Assembly: GCA_030248215.1 (NCBI GenBank)
Contig: JASANG010003685.1
Coordinates: forward strand, 1 to 64,000
Length of the DNA: 64,000 nt
Direction of reading: 5' to 3'
Source of the DNA: Enoplolaimus lenunculus
Taxonomy: Eukaryota > Nematoda > Enoplea > Enoplida > Thoracostomopsidae
Under the pieces are notes generated by a model. It ran no database searches and was not told the origin of the DNA. It worked only from the letters and a program-made list of their open reading frames with translations. Positions 43,301 through 58,300 of this stretch are shown piece by piece; positions within the stretch are counted from its first letter, which is position 1, and every line of letters starts with the position of its first letter. Position numbers and translations under genes: made by a program.

Positions 43301-46300
43301 GATTATTTTCAGCGGAACCAAATAATAAAAATATGGCAAGGGAACCGGATGTTAAACGGATATGTTGCACATCAAACAATAATTAAATTGTAACCCATTG
43401 TTTAAATAGTTGCAAAATATTCTTGTGTCAAAAGTAAATGTTTTATACGTTTCTTTCTAATATACGTACATTTTTAAATTTTTCAAGCAAATATATTTTG
43501 GGTTCCATGGAGCACCTCAAAAGGAATTTTATATAAATTCAAATACACCAAAAGTCGATTTTCGTAATAAAACATTTTCGTTGTCATCCGGTGTCTGGTG
43601 GATATACCGGTTTGGGAGCTGGATCCGGATGGTAGACAGTGCAAATGAATCTACGGGCACATCTTGGCATATATTTGCACTATGCAGACTTTATAGTCGG
43701 TGGGTGTGTGTGAAATCAAAATTCCGGCTCACCAGTCGGCGTTTGCCCAAAAATGTCGGATTTCGAAAAATTTTGCATAATTGATCTTCTCATGACCTCC
43801 CGTGATTATTTCACCCCCCCAATTTGAAGTTATGATAAAAAATCGATTTTTTGAGGTCCCAGGTTTCCCCTTTATGTCCGAAAAACTTTGCTTTGCCAAA
43901 AAGTTAGACAAATATTAAAGATATATTTAATGCAGTGTACGAAGCTGACTCTAAGGCGGTAAATATTTTGCAGTCAGTTAGTGTATAGAAATGGCCCGCC
44001 AACTTATATATTACTTAATTCTGTGCTGTTGTTGAGTGCTCATAAGCCAAACTCATAACTTTCAAAGACTATGGCCTTTAAACAAGTTATTTTTCCGTCA
44101 ATTTGAATTTTGTTGAAGTTGTACCACTGTACCAATCGTTCCGGTTGTCATAAAAGTAGTAACTCAACACAATTTTCTTTCGCCGTATATGTAGGTAGGC
44201 TTATATATAAGGTTTTGTTGTTGTTGTTGTTGTTGTTGGTTGTAGTTGTATTTTTCTCAATTTACAATATAGAAACTTGGTTCTGTTTTCTTGTTTCGAA
44301 AATATTTATTTATGTCTCTACCACAGACAAGGTTATTTTTGGAAACTTGAAGGAGTCGTCGTCGGGTTGGTATCTGAATGGTTGGTTACTGACAACAAGA
44401 ACGGTTCGGGTTTAGATTGGTTAAGGACTTCAAGTGTATATACGTGTGTACACTAGGAGATGGACGGAAGTAGTTATTTCCTGGATATTTTTGTCATTAT
44501 ATAAGTTTATATGTAGGTATATATACAAAAATATGTGTATGTATGTATGTATGTATACATATTTGTAAATTTTTGGAACAAATTGAATTTGTGTTACGTG
44601 TCCAGGAAGCGACCGTGGATATTACACTCTCCTCCCACATTTTATACAGATGTATAGCTAAGTTTAATTTAACACAAGTAAACGTTAGGTAGACTTTTAC
44701 GTAGGTAAATGAATATTTTTAATTGTGTCTGCTTATACCAGACTTGCGCACCGGAAAAAACCAAGGGAAAAAGGTTTTTTCCCTTTTTTCTCAGGGGGTT
44801 AAAAGGGAACAAACGAAAAAAACTTTTTATTATAACCTTAGTAAATTACTCGCAATACAGCGACGAAACGTCGTGGAAACCGTGAGAAATTGGTTTTTCT
44901 CACGCTTCAGTTATTGCAAGGCTGATTTACTGCGGAATGATCCTCTAAATTAAGGGACCGCACACAGACAAACGGAAGCATTCGCGAGTGAAGCAAGAAA
45001 GAAGCCGTACACCATTTTAGTGCTAAGCTTTTAACCCTTTCTCACATGAATATTTTCTATTTCCCCCGAGACCTACTTTTATGCTAGGATTCGAACTCCA
45101 GTGACTGGAGTGGGAGGCGTATACCATCACCACTCAGCTATAGGAGCTTGTTGCTCGAGCCCGAGGGGGCTCTCACGTCTTGTGGTGATTTAGTACTATG
45201 TATACGTGTTGCAATTGTTAAACACGGTGCGATATATATTGTTTAACGTATATACCCTGCGCTGAGTTGCGTATAAGCAACTCAATGTGAGAAGGGGTTA
45301 AACACAAAATCTCCGTTCACCCTGAATTTGACTAGTAGAACGAATTGGGGGGATACATGCCTCTTGTAAACTCATGGAAATGTCACGAAAACACGTGTTT
45401 ACAATGTTCTAAAATTGATCCGTTTTCGTTAATCCAAAATGTAGCTATTGTTTTCAGAAAAAGAAAGCTGTGGGTGCGGAATCGTCAACGATGCTGTTGA
45501 AGCACTTGGAAACATCACTACGAACAAATAGCATCGAGTGAGCATTATGTTCTGAAATTTGGAAGTGGCAGTGCAATTTGACCTTTTTATAGTTTTTTGA
45601 TTAGTGAACTTTGTAGAGTGCGTCCAAGCTGCGACGTGATATCTGCTACCGGGCTTTTGTACATTTCCATGCACATTTTAGGTTAAGGCTCAGACATAAG
45701 GTTATTCATAGGAAAACGGTAAGGCTTAGGTTTATGCTTTAGGGCTTAGGCATAGATAAGCGTTCTCCTGAGAGTAATCTTAAGCGAATATGTGGGGACG
45801 GTGTACAATAGTTCGGTGATTGTTTGAGATATGAATTAGTGTTTTAGTCTACTGGGTTCCAGTCGGAACTAAATTGTACCGTAAGAGGAACAAGAATTGG
45901 ATTTTCTATATGAACAGGAACAGCAATTTGAAACAACTTTCAACACCGATCACATACGTGGCTTAAGCGAATTTTGACAATTTCATCAACAAGTTTTATC
46001 CCGTAGATATTTTTAATCTAACAGTTTGTTAATAATAGTGAACTAGTTTCTAAACTGAAGGCATTCGCTGCGAAATAACGTTTAAATTTCAGTTTTAGTG
46101 TTTAAATAGCTATGAATATTCTTTTGACGCAAAATTGTAAGGATTCTGGTTTATGCGTTTTTTAATCCCGGAACAGGAACAGACATAAGAATCGAAGTTT
46201 TGCAGGAATTAAGGCCTTAACGCAGGAGTTGCGGTGAAACACTGCCGATTAGTGAATGGTTTTTAAATAGCTGGGCGAAAACAACGATGTGTCGGAAACT

Positions 46301-49300
46301 TTTATGCGCAGTCTATAATTTGTGTAATGTAGTTTTTTAAAAATAAATTGTCAAATATTTTTAGCTGGGTTCGTGAATTCCTTGAAGAAGAAGGTGGACT
46401 TGATGTGTTGATCGAGTATATGCAATTTGTGCAAAATTCTGGCGTTCTGCAGTAAGTCTCAGTCAACATTTTATCTCCTTTTCATTGTTGTACTAAGTAA
46501 TTGTCATTAACCATTCCTTATTCCCTTTGTGAGGTTAATTTCTTGTGTGGGTCAGATTCCATATGTTTGTGCTGCTTTTGTTTTTTAACAAGATTTATGT
46601 TATGTTTTTTTCACAAAATCATGACTATGATATATCTCTGTTGGCTGATGATAACTGCATTTTGATTTGTGCTTCAGATTACCCAAATCATCGTCATCGT
46701 TCAGTGTCGAAAACGGTGATGCGTTTCACAGTATGGCGTACGCTTCGCAACAGAATGGAACTGGAACGCAAAATAGCGGCGGTCCTGGATCACCTGGTCA
46801 TTATAATTCAGCCACGGTCATACCTAGCAGCCACGCTCATGGGATCGGAAGTGGAACTACACCGAGTTAGTTTTGTTGTTGTTTTGTTTTGTTTGTTTTT
46901 CTGCGGTATATTCGTAATTCGCTTTAAATACCGTGTTGCAGAAACGATGCGAAAATTCAATAAAATTGTAAGAACCATCATTTAAGTATACTTTGGTAAA
47001 TAAACTGAAAATATCGCTTTCGGTTACGGCTAGAAGATAACTGAAACTAAAAGTGTAATGGGAGAAGTAAGTTTTTCTTCTTGAAATGTCGTGTTTCTAC
47101 GCTTTCAGACTTAGCTCCGTACGTATTTATTATGGAAGATGCAAAAAAATATTTTCGTGTGGGTATGCTGCATTAACGTGCAATTCATCTGCGATGTTAA
47201 ACCTGATGTAAATTTTACTTTGCAAATTGTGGACTGTTTTTATGTTTGCAGTAGGGGAACCGAAAACGTGGAAGGAGATTGAAGTGAGTGCATGTGGATT
47301 CACGTGAGGCCATCGCTCCCCTCGTTAGAGAACCTCCAGAATTGTGTTTTTATCAAACTTTTGTTTTTCAGATAAGCCAAGTAGCGGTGGTATTGGCGGA
47401 ACCGGTGAAATTAAACGAACTCGTTCGTTGAGTGCCAAATTTTCGTCACGCGCGCCTGGTGTGCGTGACCCTGAAGCAGATATTCACGTCTGTGTACAAT
47501 GCCTTCGTGCCATTATGAATAATAAGGTAACTATTTGTGTGATATCTTTTGTTGCTATGGCGGCTCCACATTTCATGGCTTCATAGTTTTATAAGTCATA
47601 ATTGTAACGGAAACATTGTGGTTTCGGTATTTTTGAAATTAAAAAGTAGCGCAGGCCAGTTCCGTGGTTCATTCTGTACATATTTTTGTATTGAGATGTT
47701 TGTTAAAGTTTTGATTCCCATATTGTAGTGTGGGCTAGTACCCACGTTTGCCGCGTACCCATGTTTTGCTGTTTTAGAAATGTTCTGCGGAAGGGATGGG
47801 ACGAAATTTTCGGTTCCGGTTCCGAATATGGAAGTCCGGATAGTTTTCCTTGTTTTAGTTGCGGATCCGGGTTTTGAAGCTCAACTTCTTCAGTTTCTAG
47901 CTGTGAACTTTCGCTTCAAAATTTTTATCACCTGCGCAGAGCTTATTAAGTGACTGCACAAGTGTGCATAAAGAGCATATGCGTCAAGTTTTGGTTTAAT
48001 TCCGCTTAGCACCCAAACCACCCAAACCAATTTGCTGATGCTTTTTTGCTCTGCTCATGCACTTATGATTCGTATGTAATATGACCGCAACTGCATATCT
48101 CGAGAAATAATTCAAGTTTAGAATTCGCAAAATCCCACATACTTAGTATTTACGACATATGTCTGTTTGGTGCTGACCGCGAGCAAAAAGTCGCCGCCTG
48201 AGGCCCATGATAATAAAGACTAAAACCTAAAGCATTCAAACATGTGCTGTTTAAGTGGAAAAGTTCCTTTCCTGGTTCCTGTTCTGGCCGGAACCAAGAA
48301 GGATAGTTAGTTTTGATTACGGATTTTTGCAATTTGTGGTTCCGTTCCATTCCTATTCTACAGTTATTGTCATATTTCTACAATCTTGGATAAAATTACA
48401 TGATTGTTGGTGTTCTTTTCAGTACGGTTTCAATCAGATATTTGCCCATAACGAAGCAATATTTTGCATCGCACGAAGCCTGTTGCATACAAATCTCAGG
48501 TAAGAAGATATGGATTTGAATTTTATTATGAAATAACTCTAGCTGGAACATGGTTTTATAGCATACAGTAAAAGTACTGGTAGCGTATAATTGCTGTCTA
48601 ATTATATAAAAGTAAAATGTGCGATCCTAATATTGTTTAAATAAACCAATGAAATCATACTTTGCAAACGCAGTTTTTGAAACATTTTGTTAAGGTAGAA
48701 AAATATGAGAATGAATTGAAATTGTATATTGGGCAATTTGTCTGTTACGTAAAATTGAACGCAGATAGCTATGTTTAGCCAGTAGTATTTAGTTAGTTAA
48801 AATGGAGGAGAAAGCTGAACACCAAATTTTGACCGTAATAATATAAGAGTATGATTTAGCCTGAAAATGAGGAAAATGTTTACGACATTGTGTGTCGTAT
48901 AGTTCCGAATATTCGAATACTGCTGTTACACAGTCTTTGAAATGCTGGCTTTTAAGTGGACGGAGACGAATGGCCGTGTCTCGCGATCGTTTTCCATCAG
49001 TTTCAAGTATGTATCTAGCCGGTATGTGAGATACATTATTACGAGTATAAAGTGAACTTTTATTATTTTGTGTTTTAGAACGAAAGCTTTGGTGCTCGAA
49101 CTGCTCGCAGCTATCTGTTTGGTCAAAGGTGGCCATGAGCTTATTGTTAGCGCGTTTGATCGGTTTAAGCTGGTATGTATCTGTTGCTGGGTTTGTGGCC
49201 AAAGGTGAATGCAAAATTTCAAAAAGGGTTTTGTGTTGTAGAAAATTTTTATAAATTTACAATGGGGTTTTCTTGTGCTACCAACTGAAAATGTTCGTAA

Positions 49301-52300
49301 AAGTCTTGGTAAAAATCGTAAGGGAGGTTTTACCTCTGACCCCAGTTGTATATACCTTTCATCAGGTTTTTATTTTAGTGTTCGTTTGATTTCGTTTTGG
49401 GAAGGAATGCCACGTTTGCTAAGTATAATTTCAAATAGTTCAGTGCAACAGGTGCTGCTAAGTATCTGTTGTAGCACAGAATTGCTTTATTAGTATAATT
49501 ATCGTTACTGTTTTTTTCAGCATTATGGAGAACGGTACCGATTCCAAACATTATTCTGTATGTTTGAACATTACGAAGAATTTCATGTTGATTTTATGGT
49601 AAGAAGTGGTTTGTTATAGTGGAAATCGAGCGATTAATCTTTTGGATATATGTGTTGAATTGTCTAAGATTTTTGCGTTAGGACTTGAACTGATATTTAG
49701 AATATTGTTAGTTATATATATTAGTGGCGCGGACTTTCAAAATCTATAGTATTTTATCACCAGTTAGCGGTAGGTTTTACATAATATGAGACTGCAGTAT
49801 CTGTCAGTAAAACGTCATATTGTGCAGTTGTGGAAAGTTTGCTGCATCAGTTTGCTGCATCAGCGATACCTTGAAAATATAACAGTGTGACTTTTAATTA
49901 TCCGCTCCGATTCTTTTGTTGCTGTTTTAATCATCCTACGAACGAATTTTTCAGGTCGCTTGTATGCAGTTCATTAACATCGTTGTCCATTCAGTTGAAA
50001 ATATGAATTATCGCATTTTTCTACAATACGAGTTTTCACGACTAGGATTGGATGATTATTTGGAGGTAATGTTAACAAATGACTAAGGGTTTTGCTTTTC
50101 TTGTCGCGCCTCCGTCCGTCGCCGTGCTGTAATGTACGTGTACAATTTGCGTAAAATAGCACGAAAGTGTAACACCACTTTCAACGCTTTTAAACTGCAT
50201 ATTATGAAATTGAAATGCTGAGTGTGAAAATGATATTTGGTATCAGAATGGAGGTGCCCATTAGACAGTTTTTGTAAATATTGTTGACTTGTATCGTGGC
50301 AAAAACGCTGCGTATAGAACGTGTCATTTTGGTGTATTATGTAGTCATTGATCCTTTTCTGTTCAACAATTTCAGTGTTGTAGGTAAATATTCTAAGTAA
50401 AGCGGCACCATATGGAGCCTTCGCGAAAATTTTACTTCGGAACGCACTTAGCAGTATAATTGTTTACATAACGCTCAATGGCATCATTGTCTTTCAAGAA
50501 TTTAGTTTTTTAATGTGAGCATCTAGACTTGCTAGTGATCACTTTTCTAAAAATTTTAGGACAATCACGAAATTGTTTTGTACAGCCTAGTTTGTTCAAA
50601 CTTAGTATCTTATTAAGGTATTTATAAGGTTACCATTTTGGTTAACAGTGTATAATCGATCATTTTTGCTGAATTTTTGTTTTCAGAAATTGAAACTAAC
50701 CGAAAGCGAACAGTTACAAATTCAAATTTCGGCATATTTGGACAATATGTTTGATGTCGCAACGCTGATGGAAGATTCAGACCAGAAAACGGCTGCAGTT
50801 CAACGTGCTCGCGATCTCGAAATGGAATGTTCAAGGGTAAACATATACACGCAACAACGCGTACTATATAGCAGGCACAAACTGAGTCACAGATATAGTC
50901 TCGTTATGGATGGTGCTATTCTTGTCACGCGGCAACGTGCCTCACAGTGCAGCATTGTACGCGTAATGCCGTCGCTCGTCGTACGGCAATTCGTGTATTA
51001 GTTTTTAGAAAGTGTAGCACTACAATGTGAGAGTAACTGAGTTACTGTTTCCATATAGGGTTGTACGTTGGTTTTTTCACAAATTTTTAAATCTTTTAAC
51101 ACAAATCATGCATTTTTAATAGTTTAAGTAAATACTTTGAAACTCTGAAAAATATGTACTTCACGATTTTGGTCGAAATCTCGACTATTTACATTTTTGC
51201 ATATTTTATAATATTTGCAGGCTAACGAGAGAATCCAAGAAATCGAAGCCGAATATATGATGCGGCTGGGTGAGATTTAAATTTGGTTTTTCTGCCAAGT
51301 GCTAAGCAGGGTGCAATCGGAGGTCCGGAGCTGGGCAGACCTAGACCTCCGGTTGTACTCGGGTGCTAAGGTTTGTTATGTGCACAGATGTGTTACCGCA
51401 AAACCGTTATGTTTTGTTTGCACTGATTTAAGGCTAAGCTGCAGTTGTATTTAATTATATAATATGTTTGTTATTAAATGGTAGATTGTAACTTTAATAT
51501 TTATTTCCTGCAATATAATATGCGCGTCAAATGGGAATTTGTTTTAGTTCAACTTGACAATCGTTTATCAGATCTAGTCAAAGAGCGCGATAGTCTTCTG
51601 GTTAGTTTAACGCCGAGAGCTTTAGTTGTTAAAAATTTTTCACTAAGGGCTGGTAAAACACATCTTTACATTACAAGTATGTAGTTTTAACTGTGATATT
51701 TCGCTGTGGTTTTTAGGAATGTTTTTAAACCATGAAAGATCGTAATTGTTGTATGTATAATTTTAAGCTCAGCTGTGGAACTATTTTAGCCGTGAAATAA
51801 TTCGCTGCAAATTTTCGCCAAATTTTTAAACTAAAAAATATTGTATTATGTTGTTTAATTTTAGACCCTGCATCAGCAAGCAGACACCGAAGTGACTACA
51901 TTGCGAAAAACGTTGTCAAAAAAAGATATGGAAGCAAGACAGCTGGAGTCGCGCATTCAAGAGCTCGAAGATGTCCAGAAATCTCTTAAAGGTATTTTTA
52001 AATTGTAGTTGTATGGGAAGCAGGAGAATAATGTTTGGGTTTTATATACCGTAAAGGCCTAAAGAGCCACATCGGACTGTTTTGGTTATTTTTATCTAAT
52101 ATATCAATTCTGGTAATCGATTGGTTATGCAATACATGTAATATCTTTGGCTGCCATTGCAGGTTTTTATGTAGCTTGTAGCACAGTACTGACGTCTTGG
52201 GTTTGAAAGTTTCTGCCCCTCGAAGAGCTCTATATGATACTGCGTTAGATTGGGGTGTACAGTCACGGGCTGAATTTAGTGCTCAGTAGCACGGTTGAGT

Positions 52301-55300
52301 CTGCGGTCGCGGTTGAATTTTCTTTGCACGCAGTCAGTGGCGTCTAGAGACGCGGTTTTAAATCGCATTTGTAACAGATTGTGCCCAAGGAATGAGTGAT
52401 TGCGATTAGAACCACAGTTTAAAACAGAGCCGTCATGGCACTTTATTTTGTCCGTGATTGTACTTCTTATGTAGTTTTCTTCAATATCAAATGCCGTGTT
52501 GAGACATAGTCTTCTGGTAATATTTACTGCTAAATTCAGCATTATAGGGTTATCTAGTGTATTTCCGTCTCCGCGGACCCCGCCACAATTAACTCCGTTT
52601 ACTGTATCGCCCCTTGATGCTGATAATGGACTCAAAAAGTCCGATATGAGTCCTGCTGTTGAGAGGGATGTCTGTCAAATTGACGGAGGCGGTAAGATTG
52701 AAGCTTCGCTCAAACGGCCATTCCCTTGCTTGCTTAATGGCTAATGTCGTACCGAACTAGATTTTATACGAACCTTATACGTTGTTTTAAGCGTAGCGCA
52801 GGGTAGAAGTTTTTGATATTGGGACTGGATTTCGGAAGGGGAAACGTTTGTGTTTAAGATATCACGGTACCTTTACCATTCCTCTGTATGCAGAATTATT
52901 TTCAGTTTTTTACTAGGATGCACAGTTCTGCTGGAATTTTTGTTTAGCACAAAATTCGTGGAATAATTCAATTTCAGTTTTGTTTAGGAGGCTGTGGAAC
53001 ACATTGTAGCCTTAAAGTTTAGGCTGTAAGTGGGGGTGTGCTGGTTGAACCTGGCGGATGCTAGTTAATACAATTCGAAAGCTAGTTCCACACCTGCCCA
53101 TCTTGTGAGCCCACAAATCCGCCGAAAACCTGGACGACGCACTTAACTTTCCACACGTATAATAATATTATGCAACCTACAGCTTGCAAACGCAAACCGG
53201 TTAGCCGTACAATTATGTGTTTGGGTGTTTTGTCTTATTTTAGCCGGGTTTCATTCTCAGAAATCAGAAAGCCATTCCATTGCTAGCAACGTTAGCTTGC
53301 CAACACCACCAGTCTTGACGCATGGCGCCGCAGCATCTCAGCCGCAGCCGCTTCTTCCGTTAGTCGCCCATCCTCCACCTGCACCGCCAATGACTGGAGC
53401 TTTCGGTGACGGTTAGTTTCCAAAGTCATTGTGTGTGATTTTTGAGTTTGGTTCTGGGGAAATGCTATGTCACGAGCTGAAAGTTTTAGTTAGGCATAGG
53501 TCCGTAGTCTCTATGTGTGACACGTATTCAACCAGCATGTTTTGCATATTTCGAACCGGTAAACGATGAGGTTAGAAATCAGTACGTTTTTGCACTTGAT
53601 TTGCCCTACCTTTGTAAGAATTTTGATGTTTGTCATTTCAGGAGTTGGTCAGTTTGAAAACCTCTTTAGGTGCTATATGTATTGAGAAATGCGAATATGG
53701 GCCATAGATTTAAATTTACGTCAGGTTAATATACGACAAGTTTTTCAAAAGAAAGTTTAAATTGTCGTAGTAACGCTCGTGTGTAGAGCGAATTCAAGGG
53801 ATGTATTACGTAATTCGTTAACTGAATAAGCGTTTAAAAGTATAATTTGTAACATCGAAGCCAGAATTTGTGATTAGCCGGGGTGCCACTGGCTCAGTTT
53901 CATACATTTATTAAGTGGGGTTGTCAATTTTTGGCGAAATTATATTTCAGCGGTGGTTTGACGTTTTTAATAACGTTTTGGCTTGATTGTATAATTTGAT
54001 GAACACTTCCAAGCTATGAAGTAGTCTTTTCTAGAAAAATAATTTGCAACAATTTTCATGTGTCACTGCTTAGCGTGTATTTGTTAATGATTTTCAATGT
54101 AAACAAGGATGGTATCAAAATTTACAGAGGGTAGAGCAGCTTGGCTTGTAGGATGAAACCCGTTTTAAAAAAACCACAGACAGATGGTGAAAATCATGCC
54201 GTATTTTGTACTGGAACCAAAACCCGGGGTTAAAAAGTAACTTACGCAGTTATACCAATCAATTCTAGCACAGTGCAGCTGAAACTATTAATTCTTTGTA
54301 TACAGCCTTATTTAAAAACTTCTCACAATTTTTGTTAGCCTGCGGTAACTGACTATTTAAATTAAAAATGTTTAACAGGAATTTTAAAGAAATTGTCTGA
54401 AATTCGTAGTGTTTTTAGTGTTGTGCTCTTACTGATTAGTTGGAACATAAAAATTCGTCAATAGCTTTAACTTTAATATTATTTGAAACACCATTTTGTT
54501 AGCACTGAGAATATCGGAATTCCAGTGTAAACTGCCGTATTTCTGTTTGCTTGTTTTATGCTTTTCTGTACAGATTAACTGGTTAGGTGTGGAGTGTTTT
54601 TCAAGAATATGAACACCACTAAGTCTAATCTTTGATATTTTTAAACTTATTGCAATTGAATTTTGTGTAGCTTTATGCAAAATTCGTGTTCGCTACTAAA
54701 CTGTACATGTACATTAAAACGCATCGCTTGCTGATGTTGTCAAAGAGTATTGCATTCGTATTCATGATACGGTTTTATTGACGTGTTTTTTATTATTTTT
54801 CTAGTTGAGATTTGTGCTATTTGATTGTCTGTTTAAGTTGCTGTTTGTCCACAGCTTAATGAATAGTTTAAATCAACCTTGACTCGATATTATTTTGTTT
54901 TAGGTTCAATACCTGCCGCCCCAGTTGTGCCACCTCCTCCTCCGCCGCCGCCACCAGCGCCTCCGTTTTTCCCTGGTGCAGGAGGGCTCGTACCTGCGGC
55001 TCCTGCGTTGCCCAGTAGTCAAGATTCAAATGGTAACTTGAGATATAATATAACTAAGGTGGTTTTAATAACAAATTTCAGCAGGTATATTTTCTGTCCC
55101 AAGTTTTTGCTCCACTTTTGCGACTAATATTTTTATGAAAAAATCTGAGAAATTTTTATATAGTAGTTGTTGCTTGTAACGAACAGTGTGTTAATAGTTA
55201 TTCCCCCAAAACATGAATGTATATGACCGCACATTCTAGTAAAAATTCAGAGAAACAGGGATATAGTTTAAAAAGTATGTGTCCAGCATTGTAACAACAA

Positions 55301-58300
55301 AAGTTTAGATGATGGTTTTGACAAAGCTGATTCCAGCAAGGTTCAGAAATGCCGTTTGTGATTACGAAATTGAGATGGAAAAAACTGAATCAATTTAGAA
55401 AACTTTTATTACTTGGGGTTGGTTCGAACCTCAAACCATGTTTCAATGATGTTGTAGTTTTAGATATTTCAAAATTCACATCTGCGTTTTATGGTGGTAC
55501 AAAACGGCCATCATGATAAGGAAAGCGTTATGCTCCTTCACGCTGCCGCGCGTTATGTCAAAGACTATTTTTTATGAAACACGCACCGACCGTCGCCGAG
55601 CGTTACATTTAAATTTTACTGTTATTTGTGACTGCAGCGTTGTGCGGCACAGAAAACTATAGCGCAATCCTAATTGTCATTGTTTCAGCGCATGTTCATT
55701 TATGTTTTCCCATCTATGCAACGTCATTACTATTTTAGTAATGACAATCAAACGTAAAATTCAAACAAAATATCGTTTGCCGCAGTTGAATTGGGTGCCA
55801 CTGAAGCCGAATCAAGTACGCGGAACAATTTTCAACGAATTGGATGATGATAAAATAATGAAGGTTAGTTAGGCTGGCTTCAAAAATTTTTGTAGTTTGT
55901 TGTTGATAAAGTTTTTTTCAGGTTCAACAATTAATAACTAAATTCAAGTTTTGCATAATATATGTATATTACAGTTATGTAAGGTTGGTTTTGTTTTCAG
56001 GAAATTGATTTCGAAAAATTTGAAGAAATGTTCAAGATTGGTATTAATCCATTGATCGCATCATCTTCGTCAAACGATCATTTGTCGCAAAACGACGCAA
56101 CCGATGGGCCAGATTCTTTAAGTGGCGGCGCAGGAGCAGGAAACAGGTTTGGAGCAGGTGCCCGACGTGAGAAAGACAGCTTGCTGGAGCATAAGCGTTT
56201 GCGGAATTTAGGTAAGTTAGTTTTGTCTATTTCTGGCTTATCCACAGCGGGGGGCAGCACTTTTCGAAATTTTCATTTTCCCCCGGCGAAAATTTTGCCG
56301 CCCCCCGTAAAGGCACCCCGGCGAATTTACGGCCGCCCCAAACAAAATGCCCCCCAGCAAATTTTTTTTGCTGGGGGGCCCCAGGTCTTTTCTAAGCCAA
56401 AAATTTTCAATGTTAAAACATAAAGACCTGGACTTTTTTTGAGGCGGACATTCGGCAAAATATGATTTTATATTACGCTGAGTACTCATAATTTTTTAAT
56501 AGCGTTACAAATACCGGTACTAACTAGTACAATTCAATAATGAACTGAAAAAAGCACAATTATATAAAGACCGTTTCAGGGCATACAGCATTCGAAAGTA
56601 CCTTGCAGAAACAAGTTCAACCCGCCTGAGCCTTATGATAAACTGAAGCTGTGACTAATATATAAAGTATATGTTAATCACTGTTTCAATTATAGATTAT
56701 CTATATTTTATAAATTGTGCTTCTTTCAACTTCTTTTAAAGTTGTCAATAATATTAGTTAAAATTATTGTTATCAGCGTTTGCGTGGAATTTTTGTCATG
56801 TTGAGCGAAGAGTAATCTTCAGTTGAGTAGGAAACACGATCTAGAATAAAAAAATGGTCCAAAAAGTTGGCTTGCAAGATTTTAAGCCTGCCCCCAGGAC
56901 CCCCCAGGTCATCTGGGGGGCCCAAGAAAACTTCCCCCCAGCAAAATTAGCTGTTCCCCAGGAAACGCCCCCCGGCAGAAATTTTCAAGCTGTGGAGAAG
57001 CCAGTATTTGTCATACTTGCTTTTCTTGTTTGACTTAAATGGGCTGTAAAGCAAACTGCTTGGACTTTATTCTGAACAGTTTTAATTGGTGTCAATTTTG
57101 TTCAACGAATATTGTTTTTATGTAAATATTTGTTGAATGTGTTATTAATGTTTTATTGCAGCGATTACGAGACGTAAACTCAATATGCACCCGTCTGAAG
57201 TAGCGTCGGCCATAAACAGGTATGTGCTTTTGGAGATGGCCTGGAGCCGGGTTTCGAGGCCAGAGGGTGCCCGAGTCGGAACCAATGGGCACCGTTGATA
57301 GACGAGAAGGTTTCGCCTGAATCCATGCATGAAATACCTGCTCCAGTTTTGTCAGTAAACTTGAAACTATGGTTATATTCAGGGATGGGAGTCTGGGTCT
57401 CGGCAAGTCTCGGTGTTTGGCAGGTCTCGGTCTCGCTTTTTTGAGTCTCGGCAGTTTGGAACGGAGACCAGAGTAGAAAATACAGCAAATGTATGACTAT
57501 ATTGTTGAAGTATGTGATGGCTGATGAATAATATTTTTCTGTGAAATTATAAAATTTCATAGTTACGCAATAATTACGAGCAGATATTCTGAAAAAACAA
57601 AAACTACGAAAAAACATTAGAAATAGTTTATCTTGAATATTTTAATTTTTTTAGGTGATGACCAAAAATCGACCGAGACGGAGGCTTTTCTTGGCCGGCC
57701 TCGGTAGTCAGGCCTCGGTCTCGGCTTTTAACCGAGACCGTCTACCCCTGGTTATATTGTTAAACTTTGTATACGATACATAGTTCATAATGTCTGCAAT
57801 ATTATTGTCTAGTAAGACACTGAGTCCAGTCAGCTTTTTTGCAATCCTGATTCTTGAAGCATAAGCTGTTAAAAATTAATTGTTAACATGTGTCCATCTT
57901 TATAATCTTTATGGCTGATACGTATTTGTTTTGTTTACTGGACTGGTTTACGTGGTGCATTGCGAGTCAGTTAATTTTCTGTTAGATTGTGTTGATAATT
58001 TTTGCATGTTTGTTTAGCCTGGATCTTGAACGCTTGAGTCTTGAAAACGTTGAAATATTGTCAAGACTAGTGCCGACACCTGAAGAAGTAAGCTTAATTT
58101 GTGTTAAATTTATAAGCTTAAGTCATGTTGTTGCTTTTGGAGAGTATTTAATGATGCGCAAAATCAACTCAGATACTGGTATCCATAGCCGTTGTTTATT
58201 CAATTTTTCCAAGATTAAAACCTGTCTCTGAGTATTTTACCTGTTTTGATGTTATTATGCAGACGAAAGGCTTTTATTATAATATTCCTGGTTGCAGGTG

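Larger units (their letters stand above)
38698..45457. other. FMNL intron 3 (6.8 kb)
   Basis: The longest internal intron. Holds a MITE with a duplicated flank (39,078-39,566), a 69-bp tandem array (41,375-41,600), a hAT-like end near 41,130-41,195 (CCGGAACCGGATG...GGTCGCACCGG), decayed CCGGAT-family pieces at 43,310-43,640, TTG and GTAT microsatellites (44,215-44,245, 44,525-44,560) and a tRNA-derived module (45,082-45,149). Overlapping frames at 41,694-41,944 are on both strands and unrecognised. No extra FMNL exon is needed: exons 3 and 4 join in register with the family. Confidence 0.6.

Noticed and set aside
48789-49222. Two minus-strand frames over FMNL exon 9
   Set aside because: Overlap a strongly conserved plus-strand exon; no independent features.
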